DNA of 17,807 bases from Microcaldota archaeon (GTDB lineage: Archaea > Micrarchaeota > Micrarchaeia > Norongarragalinales > Norongarragalinaceae), in NCBI GenBank assembly GCA_016214445.1, contig JACROM010000129.1, positions 1-17,807 on the forward strand. Direction: 5' to 3'. Position numbers and translations under genes: made by a program. The notes beneath the pieces are model-generated. The model was not told the DNA's origin, did no database searches, and was given only the letters and a program-made list of their open reading frames with translations. Shown here piece by piece: positions 5,704-12,411 of this stretch. Within the stretch, counting starts at the first letter, position 1. Each line of letters starts with the position of its first letter.

Positions 5704-6855
5704 ATGATGTTCAGGGACAAGCGCGTCATTTTGGGAGTAACCGGCAGCATAGCAGCCTACAAGACGGTCGAGCTGTTGAGGCTGCTACGCAAGGAAGGCG
5801 CCAACATACAGGTCATAATGAGCGAGGGCGCGAAAAACTTTGTCTCGCCGCTCACGTTCAAGACCCTTTCGGGCAACGACGTGCTGGAAAAGCAGTTCGA
5901 CGACATGAAGCATATTTCGCTCGGCAAAGCCGACGCACTTGTTATAGCGCCTGCAACCGCGAACTTCATCGCCAAAGCCTCGGTAGGGTTGGCGGATGAT
6001 TTGCTTACTTCAACTCTCCAAGCGTTCAGCGGGCCCGTAATCATCGCGCCCGCAATGAACGACGTCATGTACGACAACCAAATATCGAGAAAGAACGTGC
6101 ACCGGCTCCGCACCCTAGGGTACGAGGTGGTCGAGCCGGACAAGGGCGAATTGGCGTGCGGGAAAAAAGGCCGGGGAAGGTTGGCAGAACTGGAAAAAAT
6201 AGTTGAAGCGTTGGAAAGCGCGTTCTCGCCGAAAGACTTGGAAGGCAAAACCGTTTTAGTTACCGCCGGCCCAACTAGGGAATACCTCGACCCGGTACGG
6301 TATATAACAAACGAATCCTCAGGGAAGATGGGTTTCGCGTTCGCGCACGCGGCCAAGGCAAGGGGCGCCAAGGTCGTACTGGTGACTGGGCCAACCAAAG
6401 AGAAGCCGCCAGCTGGAGTAAAAACAATAAACGTCACCACTACGCGCGAAATGTTCGGGGCGGCAAGAAAGGAATTTAAGAAAGCGGACATCTTCATCTC
6501 CGCAGCTGCCCCGAGCGACTTCACCGCAAAAAAAAACAGGGACAAAATCAAGAAAACGGAGACGCTGAAACTCAAACTGGAAAAAACACCCGACATACTG
6601 GAATGGTGCGGCAAAAACAAAAGGAACCAGTTCGTTTTGGGTTTCGCACTAGAGACAAAACCCGGCGAGGGGGAAGCGAAGAGAAAGATGAAGGAAAAAA
6701 GCCTTGACGCCATCCTCTTGAACACGCCCAAAAACTTCAATTGTTCAGAAGCGGAAGGCGTGCTTTTGCAGGGGAGAAAGAAAAAGAAAATAAGGAAACA
6801 AAACAAGCTATTTTTTGCCAACGAGGTCCTGACGGAGGCTCTTCAAAATGCTTGA
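5704..6855 (+). CDS. coaBC: Phosphopantothenoylcysteine decarboxylase / phosphopantothenate-cysteine ligase
   Basis: This bifunctional coenzyme A enzyme joins 4'-phosphopantothenate to cysteine using a nucleotide triphosphate (CoaB) and decarboxylates the product with FMN (CoaC). The 383 residues are a normal length. The N-terminal CoaC half shows GVTGSIAAYKTVELLR, a HISLG segment with the catalytic-type His near residue 75, PAMN and the flap segment ACGKKGRGRL. The CoaB half shows VLVTAGPTREYLDPVRYITN, SSGKMG, an ISAAAPSDF-type segment, KIKK and GFALET. Two ATGs (5704, 5707) are possible starts. It overlaps uppP by 8 bp, suggesting co-transcription without an obvious shared pathway. Confidence 0.95.
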   Translation: MMFRDKRVILGVTGSIAAYKTVELLRLLRKEGANIQVIMSEGAKNFVSPLTFKTLSGNDVLEKQFDDMKHISLGKADALVIAPATANFIAKASVGLADDLLTSTLQAFSGPVIIAPAMNDVMYDNQISRKNVHRLRTLGYEVVEPDKGELACGKKGRGRLAELEKIVEALESAFSPKDLEGKTVLVTAGPTREYLDPVRYITNESSGKMGFAFAHAAKARGAKVVLVTGPTKEKPPAGVKTINVTTTREMFGAARKEFKKADIFISAAAPSDFTAKKNRDKIKKTETLKLKLEKTPDILEWCGKNKRNQFVLGFALETKPGEGEAKRKMKEKSLDAILLNTPKNFNCSEAEGVLLQGRKKKKIRKQNKLFFANEVLTEALQNA

Positions 6856-7609
6856 GCTAATAGTAATGGGAGTCGTGCAAGGCCTGACCGAATGGCTTCC
6901 GCTCTCAAGCAAAAGCCAGGTGGCGCTTGCAGCCATGACTTTCTTCGGCATGCAGGCTGAAACCGCTTTCAGGATAGCGCTGTTCGCGCACATCGGAACC
7001 CTGCTCGCGGCGCTCGTTTACTTCCTCAAGCCGATTCTCGAGCTCCCGAAAAACAGGAAACTCTTGGCTGATTTGGTTGCCGCAACAGCTACAACAGCGG
7101 CAATAGGCCTGCCGCTCTACCTCCTGTCAAAAAAAGCATTCGCTGCATTCGACGCGCACCTGTTCATGATAGCAGTTGGAGCCGGACTGGTTTTCACCGC
7201 CTTGCTTTTGGGGGTGAAACCGAAGGGGCTGCGGAAGCTGGGAGAAATAAACATGAAGGACGCGGTTTTCACTGGAGCGCTGCAGGCGCTGTCCGTCCTG
7301 CCCGGGGTATCGCGTTCGGGCACCACTACAGCTGCGCTGCTTTTGAGAAACGTGAAAACCGAGGATGCTTTGAAGTTTTCGTTCATGCTGAGCATACCTG
7401 CCGTAGCTGGCGCGGAAGTGGGGCTGTCTCTGCTTGAAGGGCTACCGCCGATTTCAGCAGCCGAAATGCTCGTCCTTACCGCGTCATCGTTCATAGCCGG
7501 GTTCCTTTCGCTGGAAGCGCTCATGCTCATAGCGAGAAGAATAGAGTTCTCTTGGTTCTGCCTCCTGCTCGGGGCGCTGGCCATAGCAGCCGGAATACTG
7601 GGCGGGTAA
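6848..7609 (+). CDS. uppP: Undecaprenyl-diphosphatase family protein (BacA/UppP-like)
   Basis: This 253-residue integral membrane protein is of the BacA/UppP family, which removes a phosphate from polyprenyl diphosphate to recycle the lipid carrier of glycan synthesis. In archaea the likely carrier is a dolichol- or undecaprenol-type lipid used for glycosylation. Visible motifs are VVQGLTEWLPLSSKSQ (the QxxxE plus Ser-rich P-loop-like motif, residues 10-24) and PGVSRSGTTTA (about residues 151-161). About eight hydrophobic segments are present. Gln24 occupies the position of E. coli His30, a residue important there, so the active site differs. The start codon lies inside the end of coaBC, with CTTCAAAATG context and no strong SD. 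Confidence 0.85.
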   Translation: MLELIVMGVVQGLTEWLPLSSKSQVALAAMTFFGMQAETAFRIALFAHIGTLLAALVYFLKPILELPKNRKLLADLVAATATTAAIGLPLYLLSKKAFAAFDAHLFMIAVGAGLVFTALLLGVKPKGLRKLGEINMKDAVFTGALQALSVLPGVSRSGTTTAALLLRNVKTEDALKFSFMLSIPAVAGAEVGLSLLEGLPPISAAEMLVLTASSFIAGFLSLEALMLIARRIEFSWFCLLLGALAIAAGILGG

Positions 7610-7715
7610 AGAGAGTTGGAAAAGAGTATATTTTTCGCCTCGCCCCTCCCTCCACTTTGCCTTGAAACAACCGAACAAGCAGCTTTAATTCCCAACCCGC
7701 CAAGTCTCTTACGGA

Positions 7716-7883
7716 ATGATGACTGCGTTACGCCTGATTTGAGCGGAACCGGTGAAACTGAGGTCTGCGATGGTCGTCCGACCATCGCTTCCAACCTTTC
7801 GAATCGCCGGCAAGTTGCTCTGGGCGGAACCGGCGGCCTCCGGGCCAATGGTCGAGCCTTATGATGAATGACGGACGGTCTGA
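7716..7883 (+). ncRNA. Possible C/D-box-like elements in the uppP-fic intergenic region
   Basis: The region 7610-8016 has no convincing gene. It holds two instances of box C-like ATGATGA followed by box D-like CTGA: 7716-7722 with 7734-7737 (11 nt between) and 7861-7867 with 7880-7883 (12 nt between). A further CTGA lies at 7758-7761. The spacing suits archaeal C/D guide RNAs. However, the flanking terminal stems are not complementary and the C' boxes are poor, so chance is likely enough. Confidence 0.2.
7743..7833. repeat. 22-bp near-perfect palindrome between two GCGGAACCGG copies
   Basis: GCGATGGTCG (7767-7776) is followed by TC and its exact complement CGACCATCGC (7779-7788), a 10-bp stem with only two bases between. 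GCGGAACCGG occurs on both sides at 7743-7752 and 7824-7833. With a two-base loop it could be a cruciform, a dyad operator or a mobile-element scar. No encoded product is evident. Confidence 0.5.
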
Positions 7884-7885
7884 CC
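7872..7885 (+). repeat. 14-bp direct repeat, left copy
   Basis: CGGACGGTCTGACC recurs exactly at 9006-9019. The two copies enclose the fic promoter and gene, so they may mark an inserted module or paired regulatory sites. Confidence 0.55.
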
Positions 7886-7907
7886 ACTTTTACTACGCCT
7901 GGCTCTA

Positions 7908-8005
7908 ATATCGGATGTTGGCTTTCGTGTGCTATCCGATATCTTTAACTGTGGTGTGTGCTTGGTCGCCGTATCGGATAGGAAATATTATAAACTATCC
8001 GATAT
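7908..8005 (+). promoter_or_regulatory. fic promoter: TATA box framed by TATCGGATA operators
   Basis: Four half-sites form two inverted repeats. The outer pair is ATATCGGAT (7908-7916) with ATCCGATAT (7934-7942). The inner pair is TATCGGATAG (7972-7981) with CTATCCGATA (7995-8004). The 13-bp spacer of the inner pair contains the TATA-like AATATTATAAA (about 7984-7994), about 28 bp before the ATG at 8017, so the mRNA is probably leaderless. A protein bound to the inner pair would cover the TATA box, which implies repression. Confidence 0.75.
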
Positions 8006-8016
8006 ATGGTTTAGTT

Positions 8017-8934
8017 ATGCCAATTGATGAAGCGATATACTCGCGCGTGCTTGCAAAAAGACGGGAGCTTGACAAGCTTCGGCCTTTTGACCGAGGCGCT
8101 TTAGCGAAATTGCAGGAAACTTTCAGGGTGGACCTTACCTATAACTCGAACGCGATAGAAGGCAATTCACTCAGCTTAAGCGAGACCAAGCTTGTGCTTG
8201 AGGATGGTATTACGATTGGCGGAAAAAGCATGCGGGAGCATTTAGAGGTTACGAACCACAGTAAGGCGATTGATTTTGTGCAATCCCTTGTAAGTAAGCC
8301 TGTAATTGAGGAAATCGATGTTTTGAATCTACATGCGATAATATTGGATAGGATTGACCCTGAAAATGCGGGCTTCTACCGTAGAGGGGCGATTCGTATA
8401 AGCGGCACCACTTATTCGCCGCCTAGTCCGGCCAAAGTGCCTGCGCTTATGCAGGAAGTTTACGGGCTTTTAAAGTCTAGGGGCGGAGAGCCTATTGAAA
8501 CCGGGGCTAAAATACATCAAAGGTTTGTTGATATCCATCCATTCATAGATGGCAACGGGCGAACCGCAAGGCTTCTTTTGAATCTTTACCTGATGCGCAG
8601 TGGCTATCCTCCGGTGATAATCCTGCGGGCGGAGAGAAAGAAATACCTTGATCGGATAATGCAGGCAAGGGCCGAAAATGACATTACTCCCTTTGCCAAT
8701 TTCGTGGCCAAGGCAGTCGAACGGTCGCTTGACATTTACTTGGATAGTCTGGGTCAGAATCCTGGGGAATACCTTGACCTTGCTGAAGCGGCGAAAATCA
8801 GCAAGAACGGCTACAGCCAGGAGTATCTGAGCCTGCTTGCTAGGGACGGAAAAATCGGGGCAGTTCAGTTCGGAAGAAACTGGAAAATAACCAAGGAAGC
8901 CCTAGAAGAATACGAGAAGGAGCACAAATCATAG
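8017..8934 (+). CDS. Fic-domain AMP-transferase with N-terminal inhibitory motif and C-terminal HTH
   Basis: The 305-residue Fic protein is expected to transfer AMP (or another nucleotide) from an NTP to a Ser/Thr/Tyr of a target. The catalytic motif HPFIDGNGRTAR (His near residue 174) matches HPFxDGNGRxxR fully. SNAIEGN (residues 44-50) fits the inhibitory (S/T)xxxE(G/N) motif on the N-terminal side, so this is a class II, self-inhibited Fic. The C-terminal 55 residues (LAEAAKISKNGYSQEYLSLL, then GAVQFGRNWKITKEALEEY) resemble an excisionase/MerR-type helix-turn-helix that could bind the operators upstream. The start at 8017 is set by TATA spacing; the frame stays open upstream but runs through the operators. 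No separate antitoxin gene is adjacent. Confidence 0.9.
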   Translation: MPIDEAIYSRVLAKRRELDKLRPFDRGALAKLQETFRVDLTYNSNAIEGNSLSLSETKLVLEDGITIGGKSMREHLEVTNHSKAIDFVQSLVSKPVIEEIDVLNLHAIILDRIDPENAGFYRRGAIRISGTTYSPPSPAKVPALMQEVYGLLKSRGGEPIETGAKIHQRFVDIHPFIDGNGRTARLLLNLYLMRSGYPPVIILRAERKKYLDRIMQARAENDITPFANFVAKAVERSLDIYLDSLGQNPGEYLDLAEAAKISKNGYSQEYLSLLARDGKIGAVQFGRNWKITKEALEEYEKEHKS

Positions 8935-8941
8935 TACGGAA

Positions 8942-8955
8942 ATTTCCGCGGAAAT
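8942..8955. repeat. TTTCCGCGGAAA palindrome after fic
   Basis: ATTTCCGCGGAAAT is a perfect 14-bp palindrome starting 8 bp after the fic stop. It shares its 12-bp core with the copy at 1091-1102 and 11 bp of it with the copies at 1075-1085 and 2205-2215. Confidence 0.6.
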
Positions 8956-9005
8956 GCACTGTCTCTCTTCCTGCGTGTCGCTCAGGCAGAGTAATTCACA
9001 CCTAG

Positions 9006-9037
9006 CGGACGGTCTGACCGCTTACTCTGTCAGACCG
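9006..9037 (+). repeat. 14-bp direct repeat (right copy) inside a 9-bp hairpin
   Basis: CGGACGGTCTGACC (9006-9019) repeats 7872-7885. Its CGGTCTGAC (9010-9018) pairs with GTCAGACCG (9029-9037) across a 10-nt loop. The left copy has no such partner. Confidence 0.5.
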
Positions 9038-9039
9038 AC

Positions 9040-9080
9040 AGGAAAACTTTGGTGAATGTCGAGTTTTCCTTATTTCTTTT
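9040..9080 (+). terminator. Terminator-like inverted repeat with T-rich tail
   Basis: AGGAAAACT (9040-9048) pairs with AGTTTTCCT (9062-9070) and is followed by TATTTCTTTT. It could end fic transcription about 110-145 bp after its stop. Confidence 0.4.
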
Positions 9081-9169
9081 CGTCAAACGCCTAGCCGCCC
9101 GTTCAATTCAAAACTCTTTTATTTGAGCGTTACGAAGTAAAAAAGTCCCGAAAGAAACAGGTGAGAAAA

Positions 9170-10159
9170 TTGAAGGAAGGAGAAATAACGGAATTCATGA
9201 AGAAACACTACAAGCACTTCAACGCTGCGACGACTGTTGACGCGGCCGAAGCGTACAAGAAGCACGTGGAAAAAGGCGGCAAGATGATGGTCACGCTTGC
9301 AGGAGCGATGAGCACTGCCGAGCTCGGCAAATCCCTTGCTGAAATGATAAGGAACGATAAAGTGCACGCCATAACCTGCACGGGCGCGAACCTCGAGGAG
9401 GACCTCTTCAACCTGGTTGCGCACAAGCACTATAAGCGTGTGCCGCATTACCGCGACCTGAAACCTGTTGACGAAAAGGAACTGAGGAAAAACGGCTTTA
9501 ACCGGGTGACGGACACCTGCATTCCGGAAGAAGACGCGATGAGGAAAATAGAAGGCAAAATAGTCAAGCTGTGGAAGGAAGCGGATGAAAGGAAGGAGAG
9601 CAAGCTCCCGCACCAGTACTTCTACGAACTAATCGAGTCCGGGGTGCTTAAGGACGAATACCAGATAGACCTGAAAGACAGCTGGCTGCTTGCTGCCGCA
9701 GAAAAGAAACTGCCCCTTTTCGTGCCCGGATGGGAAGACTCCACGCTCGGAAACATTTTCGTATCCTACTGCATACAACCCAAAAACGAGGAACAAGACA
9801 TAAAGAGCTTCAACACCGTAAAAGGAGGACTTCATTACATGAAGGAACTCATAGACTGGTACGCGAAAACGTCCGCCAAACACTCCATCGGGTTCTTCCA
9901 AATAGGAGGAGGCATAGCAGGCGACTTTCCGATATGTGTTGTTCCGACGCTGAGGCTTGACCTCGACAGGAAAGTTCCCTACTGGGGCTACTTCTGCCAG
10001 ATAAGCGACTCGACAACCAGCTACGGCTCCTACTCGGGCGCGGTGCCGAACGAGAAAATAACGTGGGACAAGATCGATGTGGAAACGCCGAAGTTCATAA
10101 TAGAATCGGACGCTACAATAGTAGCTCCGCTGATATTCGCTTACGTTCTAGGATGGTAA
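9170..10159 (+). CDS. Deoxyhypusine-synthase-like protein (DHS family, divergent)
   Basis: The 329-residue protein is of the NAD-dependent deoxyhypusine synthase fold. Classical members transfer the aminobutyl group of spermidine to a lysine of IF5A. Family signs are AGAMSTAELGKSLAEM, GANLEEDLFNLV, FQIGGGIAGDFP, SYGSYSGAVPNEKITW and the active-lysine-like TWDKID, then ESDATIVAPLIFAYVLGW. The classical GGGVVKHH segment, which supplies an essential His, reads GGGIAGDFP here. This places the protein with the DHS-like group ('dys2'/bacterial DHSL), whose members include homospermidine-synthase-like enzymes. TTG at 9170 is chosen because AGGTGA (9159-9164) is then correctly spaced; GTG at 9161 lies within that SD. 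It converges with the DEAD-box gene, 6 bp between stops. Confidence 0.85.
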   Translation: MKEGEITEFMKKHYKHFNAATTVDAAEAYKKHVEKGGKMMVTLAGAMSTAELGKSLAEMIRNDKVHAITCTGANLEEDLFNLVAHKHYKRVPHYRDLKPVDEKELRKNGFNRVTDTCIPEEDAMRKIEGKIVKLWKEADERKESKLPHQYFYELIESGVLKDEYQIDLKDSWLLAAAEKKLPLFVPGWEDSTLGNIFVSYCIQPKNEEQDIKSFNTVKGGLHYMKELIDWYAKTSAKHSIGFFQIGGGIAGDFPICVVPTLRLDLDRKVPYWGYFCQISDSTTSYGSYSGAVPNEKITWDKIDVETPKFIIESDATIVAPLIFAYVLGW

Positions 10160-10165
10160 AAGAGT

Positions 10166-11324
10166 TCAGCCGCGGTAGGAGTGGAAAGCGATGGGCATCC
10201 TGCGGTGCCTGCCGCCGGCGTGGATTGAACCTGCAGGCGCGTCCCCGAGCGTTACCTTCTGACCCGGAAACAACTCTATTTCCGCTATTTTCGAGCGCGT
10301 TTTCAACGCAAAGTCTTCGATGAGCCTTTTTTCCATCACGTTGGTCACGAAACTGACCGCGTCGCCCTTCTTTCCGGCTCTCGCAGTTCGCCCGACGCGG
10401 TGGACGTAGGTGTCCTCATCTTCAGGAAGATTGTAGTTGACTACCAAATCTATGTCGTCGACATCAAGACCGCGCGCGGCAACGTCAGTAGCAACCAGTA
10501 TGCCGGTCTTCTTGTCCCGGAAAAGGCTCATGTGCTTTTCCCTGTGGGACTGCGACAGGTCGCCGTGCAGACAAACGTTCCGGAATCCTCGCTGCAAAAG
10601 CATCTTGTGCAATGTGTCCGCTCCGCGTTTGGTGCGGACGAAGACAAGCACGAGCCTCGGCTTCTTGATCTTCAGCAGCGCGCACAAAGAGGAAAGCTTC
10701 TTCTTCGGGTCCACGCTGACGTAATGCTGGCTGAGCTCGGCCACTGTTATGGAAGGGGAAGCGTTGACCATCTCGGGCTGCACCATGGTTCTATTGACCA
10801 ACTCGACTATGGCTTCCGGCATGGTCGCTGAAAACAGGAGCATCTGCTTCTGTTCGGGTGTGTAAGCGAGAATCTTCTGCACGTCCTCGATGAAACCCAT
10901 GTCAAGCATGCGGTCGGCCTCGTCGAGAACGGCCATCTTCACGTTGGCAAGCGAAAGCGTGCCTCGCTGCAAGTGGTCCAAAACCCGGCCCGTGAATGTT
11001 CATGCTCGCGCCGCCGTAAACAGCAAGAGTGCGGTGCCTGCAGTATTTCCCCACATCCCGGAACTCCTGCACCACCTGAAGCGCAAGCTCGCGAGTGGGC
11101 ACCAAAATTATTGCCTGAACTCCGCTGCCGGGCTGGAGGGTCTGGAGTATGGCTATGGCGAACGCTGCTGTTTTTCCGGTGCCGGTCTGCGCCTGCGCTA
11201 TCACGTCGCTGCCCTGCAGCAAAAGCGGTATGGCCGCCTTTTGTACGGGCGTAGGCACCTCGAAACCAAGCTCCTTCACTGAACGGAGCAAGTGTGGGTG
11301 GATCCTTAATTCTTCAAAACTCAT
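10166..11324 (-). pseudogene. DEAD-box RNA helicase with internal deletion and frameshift
   Basis: The start ATG at 11324 is supported by GAGTGATCT just upstream. The first about 110 codons carry the Q-motif region (FEVPTPVQKAAIPLLL), motif I (AQTGTGKTAA), PTRELA and YGGASMNI. Near 10985-11000 the frame changes: the continuation GRVLDHLQRG, then DEAD, SAT, the VATDVAARGLDV motif and HRVGRTARAG run in the next frame to 10166. Compared with the family, about 15 residues between the GG motif and TPGR are missing, so roughly 44-47 bp were lost, not one homopolymer base. As written it is split in domain 1 and inactive, unless the assembly is wrong. It follows the zinc-ribbon RG protein, behind a terminator. 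Confidence 0.8.
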
Positions 11325-11338
11325 GAGATCACTCGTAA

Positions 11339-11382
11339 AAAAATAAAAAAAAAAGAAAATGAAAACCCGCGTTTCCGCGGGT
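11339..11382 (-). terminator. Hairpin plus long T tract between zinc-ribbon and helicase genes
   Basis: On the minus strand ACCCGC-GGAAAC-GCGGGT (11365-11382) is followed by an almost unbroken T-rich run of about 25 bases (11364 down to 11339). This is a strong terminator for the zinc-ribbon gene. The helicase SD begins immediately afterwards, so the element could also act as an attenuator between the two. Confidence 0.7.
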
Positions 11383-11400
11383 AAATTTGCAAACGCCGAA

Positions 11401-11610
11401 CTAGTACCCGGAGTCGCGGTCCCTGCGGAACCTGCCGCCGCCACCGTGTCCGCCTTCATGTCTGGGCTTTCTGTGCTTCCTGAAGCACTCCCTGCAGTAC
11501 ACCGGTCTGCCCTCAGCGGGCTGGAACGGGACCTGGCAAGGTTGGCCGCAGTCTGAACAAACTGCCTCGTACATGGGCCTATCACTGTCTGGCTGGCTTT
11601 CTTGATCCAT
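11401..11610 (-). CDS. Small CxxC zinc-ribbon protein with RG-rich tail
   Basis: The 69-residue protein has a zinc ribbon CSDCGQPCQVPF...VYCREC (two CxxC knuckles, residues about 18-41). A basic, Gly/Arg-rich tail follows (HEGGHGGGGRFRRDRD) of the kind that binds RNA non-specifically. Similar short CxxC proteins are common in small-genome archaea and bacteria and are often beside RNA helicases. The ATG at 11610 is preferred: AAGGTG (11617-11622) then serves as SD with a 6-bp gap, while the GTG at 11619 lies inside that SD. The next gene on the strand is the DEAD-box helicase, suggesting a joint role in RNA remodelling (inference). A long leader precedes it. Confidence 0.75.
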   Translation of the reverse strand: MDQESQPDSDRPMYEAVCSDCGQPCQVPFQPAEGRPVYCRECFRKHRKPRHEGGHGGGGRFRRDRDSGY

Positions 11611-11768
11611 TCTATACACCTTTCTCTAGGTAGCTGGCTTCCAAAAAACACGGTTTACTTCGCTTACATCTTTCACTGAATTTTCTCAAAATGAGAGATC
11701 ACGCTTTTCGTCCGTAGGAACTAACCTACCTTTCTATTGAAGACAAGTGCGCGGACTGGTTTTTAAGG
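11611..11768 (-). promoter_or_regulatory. TATA box and ~125-nt structured leader of the zinc-ribbon gene
   Basis: CCTTAAAAACC (11758-11768, minus strand) is the best TATA-like site. Transcription from it would give a leader of about 125 nt, unusual beside leaderless neighbours. The leader contains two short inverted repeats (11714-11718 with 11725-11729; 11684-11688 with 11692-11696). Cold-regulated RNA helicase genes of some archaea have long leaders, so thermal control is a possibility. No known riboswitch is recognised. Confidence 0.35.
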
Positions 11769-11830
11769 CTATGGTTTGAAACAACCACTCCGCGGGGACA
11801 AGGCAAACGCCTTTAGCCAAAGGCAGAATT

Positions 11831-12304
11831 TCAGAAAAGCTTGTGGACTTCCTCATCGCCGAGCAAATCCTTCACTTCGGACTCCTCTTCGCCTCCTTGG
11901 GAAGGAACCGAAAACATGTCCATCGCGCCTGCTTCGGGCTGCTTCGGCTCTGCCGGAGCGTAGGAAAGCGCCTCGCTCAGCGCGTGCTCCAAATCCTGCC
12001 GCATCTGGTCCGCCAAAACATTCGAGTCCTCGAAAACAAGGAAAACGTACTTGCCCTCGCTTATCTCCACGTCCGCAAGCTTGTCCCTCAGGAAACCTAG
12101 CTCGTGGTCGTCATCTGAAGTGACAAAAGCTATGATGGAGTCAACGCCTTGGCTGAAGAGCCTCTTTGCGGCAGCAGGCACCTTGAAGGGATTGGGGGCA
12201 GTCAAGCCCTCGACCTGCACGTTTGCTGTTTTTTCCACTATTTCCGCGAAAACCGGGTGCGCGTCCTTCGTGTTGGACCTAGCGTCCAGAAAACCTATCC
12301 TCAT
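11831..12304 (-). CDS. Archaeal riboflavin synthase (RibC)-like protein
   Basis: The 157-residue protein matches archaeal-type riboflavin synthase (lumazine-synthase fold) in length. It has a plausible order of elements: MRIGFLDARSNT strand, KVPAAAKRLFSQGVDSIIAF (compare '[20 protein letters not shown]'), an EISEGKYVFLVFEDSN strand and a helix near LEHALSEAL. The archaeal enzyme forms riboflavin from two lumazine molecules. The last 40 residues are acidic and Pro/Ala-rich and may not belong to the core. It stands alone, without riboflavin genes. A TATA-like TTAATTAATTTT (12329-12340) lies about 30 bp before the ATG, so the mRNA is likely leaderless. The assignment is by pattern and tentative. 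Confidence 0.5.
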   Translation of the reverse strand: MRIGFLDARSNTKDAHPVFAEIVEKTANVQVEGLTAPNPFKVPAAAKRLFSQGVDSIIAFVTSDDDHELGFLRDKLADVEISEGKYVFLVFEDSNVLADQMRQDLEHALSEALSYAPAEPKQPEAGAMDMFSVPSQGGEEESEVKDLLGDEEVHKLF

Positions 12305-12373
12305 ACGCAGTGAAAGACGGGTCGGTAGTTAATTAATTTTGCTGAAAGAGCAAGAACACACGATAAACCAAAG

Positions 12374-12385
12374 CAATAAAAAAAC
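12374..12385 (+). promoter_or_regulatory. TATA-like box of the ankyrin gene
   Basis: An A-rich CAATAAAAAAAC lies about 30 bp before the ATG at 12412. No SD is present, which fits a leaderless transcript. Confidence 0.35.
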
Positions 12386-12411
12386 CAGCGCAGTACAGAA
12401 GACGGGCCATT

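Noticed and set aside
5757..6821. 354-codon open frame opposite coaBC
   Set aside because: It mirrors a motif-complete coaBC; the Ser/Phe-rich translation is typical of antisense frames.
7616..7864. 82-codon frame in the uppP-fic gap
   Set aside because: TTG start without SD, low-complexity irregular product, and it runs through palindromes and repeats.
9161..9163. GTG as the start of the DHS-like gene
   Set aside because: The GTG is part of the AGGTGA that is well placed as SD for the TTG at 9170.
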